DNA of 64,000 nt from CAVQWT01 sp963717705 (GCA_963717705.1 CAVQWT010000004.1:496001-560000); one strand, 5' to 3'; shown: positions 24,901-33,050, numbered from the stretch's first letter. Notes: a model not told the origin generated them from the letters alone. Numbers and translations: made by a program.

Positions 24901-26830
24901 GCGGCCCGCTGGCCGGCACGCGGTTGGCGGCCAGGTACGACGGATTGTTCAGGAATTGCTGGAAGATCAGCGCCGCCCCGCCTGCCGCCGCGGGAGTCGA
25001 GTGGCTGGTCCCCGACGACGCGGTGTACCAGTTTTGGCCGGCCGGGAACGGGATGCTGGGTGGCACGCCGCCGCAGACGCCGTCGCCGCGATAGCCCGCC
25101 TGGACGGTCGCATTGCCCGTCGACGTGGGCGTGACGAAGGCGATGCCGCTGACGTGCGTTCCCGGACCGACCAGATCGGGCTTGAGCCGCCCGTCGGTCG
25201 TCGGCCCGCGGCTGGAGAACGAGATGATGTCGTTGGCGCTGTCGGCGCCGGCGTCGGTGATGCCGCATCCGTCGGGGCCGCCGAACGCCTGCACGTTTTC
25301 CGCCGCCCCGACGGTGATGACGTTCTTCGCCGTCCCCGGCGAGCCGACCGTGGAGGCGCCCGAGCCCGCGTTGCCGGCCGAGAACACGATCACCATCTGC
25401 TGGGTGCCGGCGGTGCCGGACTGGGCGTCGCGCACGAGACCGTCGTAGGTCTGCGAGCTGGTGTTGTACGCCCCGGCGACGGCGGCGCCCCAGCTGTTGG
25501 TGCTGATGCGCGCGTTCGCCGCGTAGCCGGCCGAGAGCATCGTCGGGAGCGAGGGGTTCGTGAAGCCGGGGTCGAAGACCACCGAGTTCGCCAGCCGCAC
25601 GAACGGCGCGACGCCGAGGCCGAACCGGAAGGCGCTCGCGTCCGAGTGCGGAAAGACGCCGAAATCGACGCCGCCGAGCGACCCGGTCGGAACGTAGCCG
25701 CCGACGATGCTCATGTTGAGCTGGCCGTGGCCGCCGTAGCCGAGCCCGCCGTCGGCGCCCGCGGTGCCGAAGCGCCCCTTGTAGACGAACCGGCTCGTTC
25801 CGGACGGGATTGCCGCGCCGATCGGCCGATTGCCCCCCTGGAAGAAGACGAAGTGGTTGGCCGCCACCGGCCCGGCGACGGCGTTGGTGGGGATCCCGCC
25901 GCTCGGATTGACGTCGGCACCGTCGTCGGTGACGTCGACGACGATTCCCGAGGTGTCGAACTGCGACTGGCTGAAGCCCCACGCGGTCAGCCGGTCGAAA
26001 TAGTTGCCGGGGGTCGGCGCGTTGCCGGTGAGATTGCCGGCGAGGATCAGCGATTGCCGCTCGTCATTCTGCTGCGGCTCGATGTAGCGATGGATGGAAA
26101 CGATGTCGGCACGGTTCGCGAACGCGGCCAGCGCCGCGGCAGGAAGCGTGACATCGAGATTGACGAACCCGGGCAAGGCGCCGGGGTCGGCGAACACCGT
26201 CCCGCCCAGCGCCGCCAGCTCCTTCAACGTGCTCGCGTTCTCGGCGGCATCGGCGACCAGCTGCAGGCTGAAACGGTCGGTGCCCACGGTGCGCGCCGCC
26301 AGGGGCCGGCTAAGGTCCTTCTCGCTTGCCCAGACGGCGGGATGCACCTTGTACTCGGTCTTCCAGACCCCGTCCCATTGCACCGACGAAGCGGCGGTGC
26401 GGGCACGCGCCTGCAACTGCGCGATGGCTGCGGCATCGCCCCAGACGAGGTACGCATTGTCGGGAATGTAGTTGACGACGCGCAGCCCGTCGGCGGCGAG
26501 CGAATCGACATACTGCTGTCGGACGGGGCCGGTGAACTGGACGAGATGCAGCCGCTTGCCGCTGAAGCTGCCGAGAACGGCACTCGCGCGCTGCGTCTGC
26601 GCGTAGTCCGAAGCGGTATCGATCGCTCCGGCGTTGAGGAAAATCCGATCCGACGCCGCAACCGTCGCGGCAAAGGCCAACGAAGACAGCAGCGCCAGTG
26701 CGCGCAGCGCAACGACGGAACCTCCGGAGCGCACCACCGCCGTCGCCGGCGCGCATCGGGCAGGCGGCCGGGGCGTTGACGCGCTTGCGAGATCGTTGAC
26801 GTTCGCGGACCTGCAGACGATTCGATTCAT
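21947..26830 (-). CDS. Secreted KP-43-like S8 serine protease with Ig-like domains and SLH-like C-terminal module (protease 1)
   Basis: A 1627-residue secreted subtilase. The start at 26830 has AGGGGAAC upstream (an ATG at 26854 is possible). The N-terminus carries a long basic stretch, a hydrophobic signal and a prodomain-like region. The triad is intact: D302 (VTDDGAD), H368 (GGHGQLN) and S609 (GTSHSTP). A beta-barrel like that of KP-43 proteases follows (TLAWTDAPGAT, NNLDLQVTV, DPRNNVESVFLP), then a GNGIIEPNE domain, a nidogen-like segment around LFPYWDDLDLR, two putative-Ig (He_PIG) repeats, a bacterial Ig-like domain (about 1330-1425) and the six-Cys module (1427-1627, ending FSPFDAAN). 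It probably digests extracellular protein, with the C-terminal half binding surface or substrate. Confidence 0.85.
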   Translation of the reverse strand: MNRIVCRSANVNDLASASTPRPPARCAPATAVVRSGGSVVALRALALLSSLAFAATVAASDRIFLNAGAIDTASDYAQTQRASAVLGSFSGKRLHLVQFTGPVRQQYVDSLAADGLRVVNYIPDNAYLVWGDAAAIAQLQARARTAASSVQWDGVWKTEYKVHPAVWASEKDLSRPLAARTVGTDRFSLQLVADAAENASTLKELAALGGTVFADPGALPGFVNLDVTLPAAALAAFANRADIVSIHRYIEPQQNDERQSLILAGNLTGNAPTPGNYFDRLTAWGFSQSQFDTSGIVVDVTDDGADVNPSGGIPTNAVAGPVAANHFVFFQGGNRPIGAAIPSGTSRFVYKGRFGTAGADGGLGYGGHGQLNMSIVGGYVPTGSLGGVDFGVFPHSDASAFRFGLGVAPFVRLANSVVFDPGFTNPSLPTMLSAGYAANARISTNSWGAAVAGAYNTSSQTYDGLVRDAQSGTAGTQQMVIVFSAGNAGSGASTVGSPGTAKNVITVGAAENVQAFGGPDGCGITDAGADSANDIISFSSRGPTTDGRLKPDLVGPGTHVSGIAFVTPTSTGNATVQAGYRGDGVCGGVPPSIPFPAGQNWYTASSGTSHSTPAAAGGAALIFQQFLNNPSYLAANRVPASGPPSPALVKAYMMNSTRYMNGVGANDTLWSTAQGMGMMNLGTAFDGVSRATRDQVPVERFNASGLQRQYSGTISDPSKPFRVTLAWTDAPGATSGNAYVNNLDLQVTVGGSTYLGNVFSGSNSTTGGVADPRNNVESVFLPAGVSGDFTIIVAATNIAGQADPTVAGNNQDFALVAYNSGPLAPVVAPALAVGANTVTTGNGIIEPNECNALTSIISNGGLGGATAVSSVLSTTTPGVVITQQNSAYPDLAAGGSGANLSAFQISTGPAVACGSTINLAHTVTYTGGGSPATLNFTLPVGQPAATNYAFASSSGTIPAGGTLIPGTQADDAVATTAAPFTFSVYGTTVTAGSNITVSTNGNIQLVPTGGSTALTNGALPSGGTFPAAAPTLFPYWDDLDLRVAGYGVFADTTGVAPNRTFKLEWRGLIFGGTNAVNFAVLFREGSSDFEYVYNNSAAANGSGATVGVQAASSGTTFTQFGFNQAVVTAGLKLSATRPPGICTPGPAQCAVTAPVITSANAATFAVGAAGTFTFAATGAPTPAIAVAGALPSGVSYTAATRTLAGTPAAGTGGSYPLTVTAANGVPPDAVQNFTLGVNMAPAFTGPAPPAVAAVGLPYSHGFTATGFPAPTFSATGMPAWLTIDTATGVMSGTPPNAAGSPFNIVVTASNGVAPNATRNFTLTVGTTVLSLASSAPTVPAGTGVTLTATVSGVAPTGTVAFRNGPQVLAGCGAVALVGGGNVRTAQCSTGALAVGSYEFTAVYSGDGANGPAEGTAAQTVTAVPGQACNTFTDVDSGSVFCPNVEWLKNRGVTLGCTSATLYCPTDSVVRLSMAAFMNRLGTALTGAVQATEASPGAVSVGAGTVVCQTPGFVASGFARRAQVDAVFMGTAAAQTQFGADLVASFDGGATWSPLSATASRSTIPAGRWANLRAVGSQDVAVGQTARFGLLLTHGGLAGTAALSDSRCNLRAVFGNRNTTFSPFDAAN

Positions 26831-27041
26831 GCGTTCCCCTGGCGACCGGTTCATGGACGCTGCGTGCAGCGGTGCCGGCATGACGGCGCTGACGGAATTC
26901 CCGTTACCTGCAGTCGTGTTGCTGCAGGTGCCGACCTGACCACATCGCGCTTCCGACGCCGAGTGTAGACGAGATTCTCGCCGTCGTGGCTGCCATCCGA
27001 TGGCCGTCAGCGTCCGGCGTGCGCCCGACCTGGAAACGACA

Positions 27042-27070
27042 GCGGGCGGAGGGACAAGCCCCCCGCCCGC
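27042..27070 (-). terminator. Possible terminator hairpin after module protein B
   Basis: An inverted repeat GCGGGCGG / CCGCCCGC closing an inner partly paired AGGG-ACAAG-CCCC, about 20 bases beyond the module gene's stop on the minus strand. The following minus-strand sequence (TGTCGTTTCC) has only a weak T-tract. It would separate the upstream cassette from the protease 1 cassette. Confidence 0.4.
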
Positions 27071-27090
27071 TCCGCGTATCGTCGCCGGAC

Positions 27091-27756
27091 TCAGTACGGC
27101 GATGCCGATCCGTCGCGGCTGAACATCAGCGCCTGCAGCTTGCAGCGGCTGTCGGAAAGGTCCGCCGTGCCGGCCAGACCGTCGCGCGACAGGCGCACCC
27201 CGTACCTCACCGTCTGCCCTACGTCGACATCGACCTGCGCGAGATTCCCGAGCCCGGCCCAGTGATTGGCCGACACCGATCCGCGGTTGCTCTGCGATGT
27301 CATCGCCGTCCAGTTGGTGCCGTTGTCCGTGCTCTGGACCAGATCGGCAGCGAAGTCGACGTCGGCGGTCGCCGTCGCGGTGAAGCTCAAATCGACGTAC
27401 GCCCGCCGGGGGAAGCCGGCGACGGCATAGTTCGCCGTCTGGCAGACGACGTTGTTGGGCAGGTCGAGATCGACCGCGCCCGTCGTGGCGTCCACTCCGA
27501 GCTTCACCGGGGTCATTGCCGTCCCGAAGCGATTGAGGAAGGCCGCCATCGCCAGCCTGCTTACGGGATCGGCCGGACAGTACTGCGTGGCCGACGTGCA
27601 ACCCGTCGTGATGGCACGGTTCTTCACCCACTCGACGTTCGGACAGAACGGGCTTGTCGAGTCGACGTCGGTGAAGCCGGCGCAGGGCAAGGCATGGACA
27701 GCCGGTGCCGCGGCCAGCAGCGCAATCGTGGCGATCAGGATACGCGTGTTTCGCAT
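27091..27756 (-). CDS. Secreted stand-alone SLH-like six-cysteine module protein (copy B)
   Basis: A 221-residue protein with a signal peptide (RILIATIALLAAAPAVHA) and one module copy: CAGFTDVDSTS, FCPNVEWVKNRA, GCTSATQYCPADPVSRLAM, then VVCQT, FPRRAYVDL, VGQTVRYG and DSRCKLQALMFSRDG. It is visibly closest to copy A. Both stand-alone proteins end in a SRDG-SP-type tail, whereas both protease copies end in PFDAA plus N or K. The start at 27756 has AAGGGAG at 6 bases; the ATG at 27762 would abut the ribosome-binding site. It begins 20 bases after protease 2, so the two form an operon. Function unknown. Confidence 0.7.
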   Translation of the reverse strand: MRNTRILIATIALLAAAPAVHALPCAGFTDVDSTSPFCPNVEWVKNRAITTGCTSATQYCPADPVSRLAMAAFLNRFGTAMTPVKLGVDATTGAVDLDLPNNVVCQTANYAVAGFPRRAYVDLSFTATATADVDFAADLVQSTDNGTNWTAMTSQSNRGSVSANHWAGLGNLAQVDVDVGQTVRYGVRLSRDGLAGTADLSDSRCKLQALMFSRDGSASPY

Positions 27757-27776
27757 GATCATCTCCCTTGGTCGAA

Positions 27777-30700
27777 TTACTTGGCCGCGTCGAACGGCGC
27801 GAATGTCGAATTGCGATTGCTCACCAGAGCACGGAGGTTGCAGCGGCTGTCGGTCAGGTCGGCCGACCCGGAGGCGCCACCGCGGCTCACCCGCAACCCG
27901 AAACGTGCGGTCTGACCGACGTTCAGGTCCTGGCTGGTGACGCTGCCGAGATTCCCCCAGTGGCCGCCGTGGACGACGCCCTGGCTCGCGGTGTTGGCGA
28001 CCATCTGCCATGTCGCACCGCCATCGAAGCTCACGACCGGGTCGGCGGCGATGTCGACCGTGCTGCCCGCGGTCGCGGTGAACACGCTCTTGAGGTAGAC
28101 GCGTCGCGGGAAGTCGCTGACTGCGATGCCGGCAGTCGAACACACCACCGGACCGCTGTTCAGCACGATCGCCCCCGAGGCCGCCTCGACCGCGACCCCC
28201 TGCGGCGTCATGCCCGTGCCAAGGCGGTTCATGAAGGCGGCAAGCGCAAGTCGGTTGACCACAAGGTTCGGGCAGTACATGCCTGCGCTGCAGCCCAGCG
28301 TGATCTGGCGATTGGCGATCCAGTCCAGGCTCGCGCACAACGGGTCGGACGAGTCGACGTCGCTGAAGCCGCGACAGGCCTGACCCGACACCGCGGTGAC
28401 GGCCTGCGCGACGGTTCCACTCGACGGGGAGTTGAACGCATCGCCGTTGTACGCCGCCGTGAACGTGTAGGTCCCCATCGTCAGCGGTGCGGTCGTGCAT
28501 TGCGCCGTGCGGGTGTTGCCGCTGCCGGTGAGCGCGACCGCGCCACAGCCGGCGACCACCTGCGGCCCGTTGCTGAACGCAACCGTGCCCGACGGCGAGA
28601 CCCCGTTCACAGTTGCCGTCAGCGTTACCGTGGTCCCGGCCACGACCGACGCACTGGACGTCTGCACGCTGGTCGACGTCGGCGATGGCGTCAAGGTCGA
28701 CACCGCGGCGCGCTCGCCTTCGACATTGTGATGGTGAAGCAACAGGACCCCCAGGGATCCGTTCGCGGCGACGACCGCGGGATTCACCGTCACCGGGTAG
28801 ATCGTACCGGGAAGACCCGGAAGCGGGCCGTCCGGCACGGTGAAACCGGCGCCGGTGTAGGTGAATGGGCCGATGGTCTCGCAGACCCCGGTGTGGTTGT
28901 CGCAGGCGGCGACCTTGTACCTGAACGTCGGCGCCGTCGCGCTCATGCCGATGTCGGCCGGGTAGAGCGGCAGCACTGCCAGGTTGTTCAGGTAGACGGC
29001 CGTATCGGCGGTGTTCGACCCGATGAAGTTCAGGAAATCCTGCGTGCTGCCGGCACCCGATGGCAGCGGCAGCACGTAGCTGACCGGCGTGTCGGGCGCG
29101 CCGGTCAGCGTGGCGCTGAACAGCACCCAGTCGTCGGTGCCGTCGCCGTTGGTGTCGATGTAGACGTCGAACTCGGTGTCCCGGAAGCTCGTGCGGTCGC
29201 CCCAGGTCGCCACGCCGAACTTCAACACCTGATTGACGGCGTCGAACACCACACCGGCGTAACGCAGGTTCGAGCGCGGATTGAGCGCCGGATTGATCGG
29301 ATTGACGCCCTGGAGCTCGACCGGAGTGACCAGCGACACGAAGTCGCTCGAGGTCGCCGTGCAGGTCGGCCCTGACAGCGACCCGGTGCAGACGCCGGTG
29401 CCGCCGAGCACGATGCTCGCCGCTCCGGCCGGGCCCGCCGGCAGCAGCGCCGACGCCGTGGTATGCGCCGCCGGATGGACGGCCGCGTAGACCGGAACGC
29501 GGAGCTTCAGCGTGCCCCCCTGGGACAGCGTGATCACGCCGGACTCCTCGGTCAGCCATTGGCGCGGCAGCCCGCCGACCACCGCCGGTGCGGTCGGATC
29601 GCGGGAGCGCTTCATGGCCGCCGCATTTGCATTCATCTGGACGTTGAATGTCGCCGAGCTTCCCGCCGGGACGGTGACCTGCGTCGGAACGGAGAAGCTG
29701 ACCCCTGTCGCGTCGGTCACCAGGTCGATCGCGAGGTCGTAGGTCTGCGGCGTCGCGCCGAAGTTGCGGACGGTGACGCGACGGGCCTGAGTCACCGTGC
29801 CGACGATCTCGCCGTCGAATGTCACGCTGACCGCGCCGGGGTCGTCGCCGGCAAAAGCGGCAATCGGCGACGTCAGCGTATTGACGATGTCGACCCGCCC
29901 GGCGCCGGCGAGGGCCGGGCCGAAGCGCAATCCCGTGCCGCCGTCACCGACGAATACGTTGTGCAGCGAGCCGTTGACCGCCAGCGCCTTCAGCTGTTCG
30001 ATCGAATACGTCGGATGCGCCTGCCGCAGCAGTGCCATGACCCCTGCGATATGCGGCGCAGCCATCGAAGTTCCGGACAGCGTGAGCTTCTGGCTGCCGG
30101 GGACGTAGGCGCTCGGGTCCGGACGCTGGCACCCGGTGGTGGTGCAGGTGTGCCCCGTCTGCACCGACACGATGTTCGTGCCGGGCGCAGTGAGGTCGGG
30201 TTTGGCGACGATGACGCTGCCCTCGCCCGTGGGGCCGCGCGAAGACGACGCGCTGAGGCCATCGCCGAGCGTTTGCACGCCCAGCGCAAGGCTGACGGTG
30301 ACCGCGGCGGGAAGGTTGAGCTGCGTCTTGATCGCGTTGCCGTCGGCCTGCGAGATCATGATCGCCGGTACGGTCGTCGGCCCTGCCGGCACGCCCCCCA
30401 TCGTGATCGGTGCCGCCGCAGAGTTCTGTGCAACGATGACCAGGGTGGCACCCGCGGCGACGGCATTGTCGTACTTCACGGCGAACCCGCACGTGCCGCG
30501 GTTGACCAACGCTGCCCTGCCGGCGAAAAAGCCTGCGGGATAGGGCGTGCAGGCCAAGTCGCCGTCCGAGAACTTGATGGTGTCGAACGTCGGGCCGAGC
30601 GGCCAGACCTGGTCGGCGCTCCAGGCTGCGAGCACCGAGGTCTTGATGCCGGCGATCGCGGCCGGCGCGTTGACGTTGAGCGCGACGCCCTGCCGGAACG

Positions 30701-31910
30701 AACTCGCGTTGGCGACGGTGATGGCCCGCTCGGCGCTTCCCGGGGATCCCGAGACCGTGTACGAGTCGCCGCTGTTGCCGGCGGACGCGACGGTGATCAC
30801 GCCAGCGAGCGATGCGTTGTCGGAGGCGATCGAACTGGGGTCGGAGAGGCGGCCGTACGGCGAGCCCAGCGACATATTGATCACGTCGAGGTGATCGGCA
30901 AAGTCCCCGTCGCCGTTCGGGTCGATGGCCCAGTCGATGGCCGCCACGGTGACGTCGGTGCTGCCCGCGCAGCCGAACACGCGCAGCGCGTACAGCTTGG
31001 CCTTGGGCGCGACGCCGGGGCCGATGCGCAGGGAACTGAATGGCGCCGAAGCGTCATACGGGCCCGTGTAGGTGCTGCCGTCGGCGTTGACGCCGGTGCC
31101 GGCCGCGGTGCCGGCCACATGCGAACCGTGGCCGTTGCAATCCATCGGGTTCGGATCCGGGATTGGCGGCGGGGCGAGATCGGCATTGTAGGCGTCGCCG
31201 ACGAAGTCGTAGCCGCCGACGACCTTGGCCGTCGGGTAGGTCGTCCCGAGCATCGTGAAGTTCGCGGTTGCGGCGGCTTCGTTCTGGTAGGCGGTGAGCG
31301 ACGAATCCGTGCTGCCGAATCCGGCATGCAGGTAGTCGATGCCGGTGTCGATGATGCCGATCTTGATGTTCTCGCCCTTGAACGGCGATGCGATGCCGCC
31401 GGCACCCGCCCACGCCGTCGGTGCGCCGATGAACGGCACGCTGTACGCGTTGGTCTTGTACGACGGGTAGATCGCGTGGACGGCCTTGACGCCGGGCAGC
31501 TTGCTCAGCGCCGCGACCTCCGAAGCCGGCACCCGCACAGCGACACCGTTCATCGCCCGGCTCACCTGGTAGATGATGCGGGCACCGGGCGCGGCGCTCG
31601 GCAGCGCTGCGACCAGCGCATCCTGTTGCGCCTTGTTTCGCGCGACCTGCAGGGTCGCTGCGGCGACGGCGGAGGCCCGCGCCGTCGGTGACTGGTCCCC
31701 CAGTGCGCCGGCGTACGAGAGGACGGCCGCAGGCTGGGTAAGTTCAATCAGGTACGCGGAAGGTCGCGCCTCGGAGCGCACGACGCCCGACGTCGCGGCG
31801 TCGGGCGAAAACCCGCCCAAGCGGGCGGCGTACGCGGGCATCGCAGTGAGCGAAGCGACGCAACACGCCACCGTCAGGCGACGGACACGCAAAGAGCATG
31901 CAATTGACAC
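27777..31910 (-). CDS. Secreted S8 serine protease with PA domain, Ig-like domain and SLH-like C-terminal module (protease 2)
   Basis: A 1377-residue secreted subtilase. The start is GTG 31910, chosen because GGAGG lies 5 bases upstream and a signal peptide follows at once (cleavage near AMPAYA). An inhibitor-I9-like propeptide spans about 30-140. The triad is complete: D188 (IIDTGIDY), H261 (NGHGSHVAG) and S615 (SGTSMAAPH), with the oxyanion Asn in SAGNSGDS. A PA domain is inserted in the catalytic domain (around VNRGTCGFAVKYDNA). Beta-sandwich regions, a bacterial Ig-like domain (about 1080-1175) and the six-Cys module (1178-1377, ending FAPFDAAK) follow. It probably degrades extracellular proteins. 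It is transcribed from a good promoter at 32.05 kb. Confidence 0.87.
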   Translation of the reverse strand: MSIACSLRVRRLTVACCVASLTAMPAYAARLGGFSPDAATSGVVRSEARPSAYLIELTQPAAVLSYAGALGDQSPTARASAVAAATLQVARNKAQQDALVAALPSAAPGARIIYQVSRAMNGVAVRVPASEVAALSKLPGVKAVHAIYPSYKTNAYSVPFIGAPTAWAGAGGIASPFKGENIKIGIIDTGIDYLHAGFGSTDSSLTAYQNEAAATANFTMLGTTYPTAKVVGGYDFVGDAYNADLAPPPIPDPNPMDCNGHGSHVAGTAAGTGVNADGSTYTGPYDASAPFSSLRIGPGVAPKAKLYALRVFGCAGSTDVTVAAIDWAIDPNGDGDFADHLDVINMSLGSPYGRLSDPSSIASDNASLAGVITVASAGNSGDSYTVSGSPGSAERAITVANASSFRQGVALNVNAPAAIAGIKTSVLAAWSADQVWPLGPTFDTIKFSDGDLACTPYPAGFFAGRAALVNRGTCGFAVKYDNAVAAGATLVIVAQNSAAAPITMGGVPAGPTTVPAIMISQADGNAIKTQLNLPAAVTVSLALGVQTLGDGLSASSSRGPTGEGSVIVAKPDLTAPGTNIVSVQTGHTCTTTGCQRPDPSAYVPGSQKLTLSGTSMAAPHIAGVMALLRQAHPTYSIEQLKALAVNGSLHNVFVGDGGTGLRFGPALAGAGRVDIVNTLTSPIAAFAGDDPGAVSVTFDGEIVGTVTQARRVTVRNFGATPQTYDLAIDLVTDATGVSFSVPTQVTVPAGSSATFNVQMNANAAAMKRSRDPTAPAVVGGLPRQWLTEESGVITLSQGGTLKLRVPVYAAVHPAAHTTASALLPAGPAGAASIVLGGTGVCTGSLSGPTCTATSSDFVSLVTPVELQGVNPINPALNPRSNLRYAGVVFDAVNQVLKFGVATWGDRTSFRDTEFDVYIDTNGDGTDDWVLFSATLTGAPDTPVSYVLPLPSGAGSTQDFLNFIGSNTADTAVYLNNLAVLPLYPADIGMSATAPTFRYKVAACDNHTGVCETIGPFTYTGAGFTVPDGPLPGLPGTIYPVTVNPAVVAANGSLGVLLLHHHNVEGERAAVSTLTPSPTSTSVQTSSASVVAGTTVTLTATVNGVSPSGTVAFSNGPQVVAGCGAVALTGSGNTRTAQCTTAPLTMGTYTFTAAYNGDAFNSPSSGTVAQAVTAVSGQACRGFSDVDSSDPLCASLDWIANRQITLGCSAGMYCPNLVVNRLALAAFMNRLGTGMTPQGVAVEAASGAIVLNSGPVVCSTAGIAVSDFPRRVYLKSVFTATAGSTVDIAADPVVSFDGGATWQMVANTASQGVVHGGHWGNLGSVTSQDLNVGQTARFGLRVSRGGASGSADLTDSRCNLRALVSNRNSTFAPFDAAK

Positions 31911-32047
31911 GAGGACCTCCCTGGATGCACCCGAGACTTCGGCGATGCCGGACGCGCGCCGACGGGCGTCACGCCGCAATCGTGGCCGAACGCGAAGCCG
32001 CCCCTGTATGGTGAATTTGTTCGTTGGCGGGCGACAACAGTTGCCGG

Positions 32048-32076
32048 ATTAGATCCCACGCACCGCACGCTGTAAA
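32048..32076 (-). promoter_or_regulatory. Sigma-70 promoter of protease 2 and module protein B
   Basis: On the minus strand, -35 TTTACA (32071-32076, 5 of 6), a 17-bp spacer and -10 TCTAAT (32048-32053, 5 of 6). The predicted start near 32041 gives a leader of about 130 bases before the GTG. Confidence 0.55.
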
Positions 32077-32346
32077 GCACCTGCGCGAAAACTCCGGGTC
32101 CTGGCCGCGGGAACCCTGCCCCGCGGAGGGGACGAATGCTGCGCCGCTTCGACGGAGGACCACGTCCAAGGGAGACCGCGGGAGGCGGTCGGCAGGCGCG
32201 CACCCCCCCGATCGAGGGGAGACCCGCCGCCAGAGCCTTTCATGCCGGGGACGCCCGGTCACGCTGCCGCTTGGTGTCCCGGCGCCGCAATGACCGCCTG
32301 CAGTGCAACATTTCTGCAACAGCCGGTTGCGCGGACGCCGACGGCT
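32077..32346. other. Non-coding stretch with nothing recognised
   Basis: Between the protease 2 promoter and the ompW control region. It is GC-rich with several short inverted repeats (for example around the GCGGGA and GGGAGA runs), but no gene, RNA family or long repeat was identified on either strand. Confidence 0.4.
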
Positions 32347-32360
32347 TTGACGGCGATCAA
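32347..32360 (+). promoter_or_regulatory. FNR/ANR-type box in the ompW promoter
   Basis: TTGACGGCGATCAA matches the FNR/ANR consensus TTGATnnnnATCAA at 9 of 10 specified positions. A -10-like TAGGAT lies at 32383-32388. Placing the start near 32395 centres the box at about -41.5, the class-II activation position. E. coli ompW is known to respond to FNR. Confidence 0.65.
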
Positions 32361-32382
32361 ACAGCCAGCTGGCGCGCACCAC

Positions 32383-32388
32383 TAGGAT
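32383..32388 (+). promoter_or_regulatory. -10 element of the ompW promoter
   Basis: TAGGAT (4 of 6 matches to TATAAT), 22 bases downstream of the FNR-type box and 57 bases before the ATG. There is no -35 match, as expected for a class-II FNR-dependent promoter. Confidence 0.45.
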
Positions 32389-32444
32389 GAAGACTGTAGT
32401 TACTTCGGCAGTTGAACCCCTCCTCGACATCGGAGCACCAGATC

Positions 32445-33050
32445 ATGACGACTCGCACCCTTCGCCCCATCGCCGCCGCGCTTGCTGCGCTCATGCTGGC
32501 ACTGCCCGGCACCGCCGCGGCCCAGGACGGCAAGTGGATGGTCGGCCTCCGCGCCCTCGGCATCTACCCGGACGTCAGCACGAGCATCTCGGGTCTGGAC
32601 GTCAAGGACCAGTGGACCGGTGAACTCGACTTCACGTACTTCTTCACCAAGAACCTCGCCGCCGAGCTGATCCTCGGCTGGGCGAAGCACGAGGTCACGC
32701 TTAACGGCAACAGCCTCGGCAAAGTCGGCGTGCTGCCGCCGACGCTGACGCTCCAGTATCACTTCACCGACCTCGGCGCGTTCAAGCCGTACGTGGGCAT
32801 CGGCGGCAACTACACGTACTTCTACGAGAACGAGCTTGCGAACGGCACGCTCTACATCAAGGACAACAGCTGGGGCGGCGCGCTGCAGGCAGGCGTCGAC
32901 TACATGCTGGACAAGAACTGGTCGCTGAACCTCGACGTCAAGTACGTCTGGATGGACACCGAGGTGCGTGTGAAGGCGACCGGCGCCGAGCTCGGCACCC
33001 TCGACATCAACCCGTGGCTGCTCGGCATCGGCGCGCGGTACCGCTTCTGA
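32445..33050 (+). CDS. ompW: Outer-membrane protein OmpW family
   Basis: A 201-residue outer-membrane beta-barrel of eight strands with a signal peptide (cleavage after GTAAA). Family marks are KWMVGLRALGIYPD after the signal, the FTYFFTKNLAAELILG strand pair, FKPYVGIGGNYTYFYEN, and a C-terminal aromatic residue (GARYRF) for BAM recognition. OmpW-type barrels pass small hydrophobic molecules. The ATG at 32445 is preceded by GGAG at about 10 bases; an in-frame ATG 33 bases upstream lacks a site. An FNR-type promoter precedes it and a terminator follows. Confidence 0.92.
   Translation: MTTRTLRPIAAALAALMLALPGTAAAQDGKWMVGLRALGIYPDVSTSISGLDVKDQWTGELDFTYFFTKNLAAELILGWAKHEVTLNGNSLGKVGVLPPTLTLQYHFTDLGAFKPYVGIGGNYTYFYENELANGTLYIKDNSWGGALQAGVDYMLDKNWSLNLDVKYVWMDTEVRVKATGAELGTLDINPWLLGIGARYRF

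Larger units (their letters stand above)
21248..31910 (-). repeat. Tandem repeat of a two-gene cassette: subtilase plus orphan C-terminal module
   Basis: Two adjacent units in the same orientation, each a large signal-peptided S8 protease followed within 20-36 bases by a small secreted copy of the protease's own C-terminal module. The units are 27091-31910 and 21248-26830. The C-terminal Ig-like and module regions are clearly similar between units. The catalytic domains are more divergent (one has a PA insert, the other a KP-43-like layout), so the cassette either duplicated long ago or was assembled by domain swapping. Confidence 0.7.

Noticed and set aside
22673..26779. A 1368-codon open frame on the plus strand, antisense to protease 1
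   Set aside because: The product is extremely Arg/Gly/His-rich with no domain, signal or ribosome-binding site. It is a by-product of high-GC codon usage of the real gene on the other strand.
26831..27631. In-frame N-terminal extension of protease 1 up to 27631
   Set aside because: The extension reads across the module B gene in another frame and has no protein-like pattern. The ATG at 26830 has a good ribosome-binding site and is followed by a signal region.
32077..32346. Possible riboswitch or structured leader, because several short hairpins and purine runs occur
   Set aside because: No known riboswitch core could be matched on either strand, and the stretch lies upstream of both predicted transcription starts.
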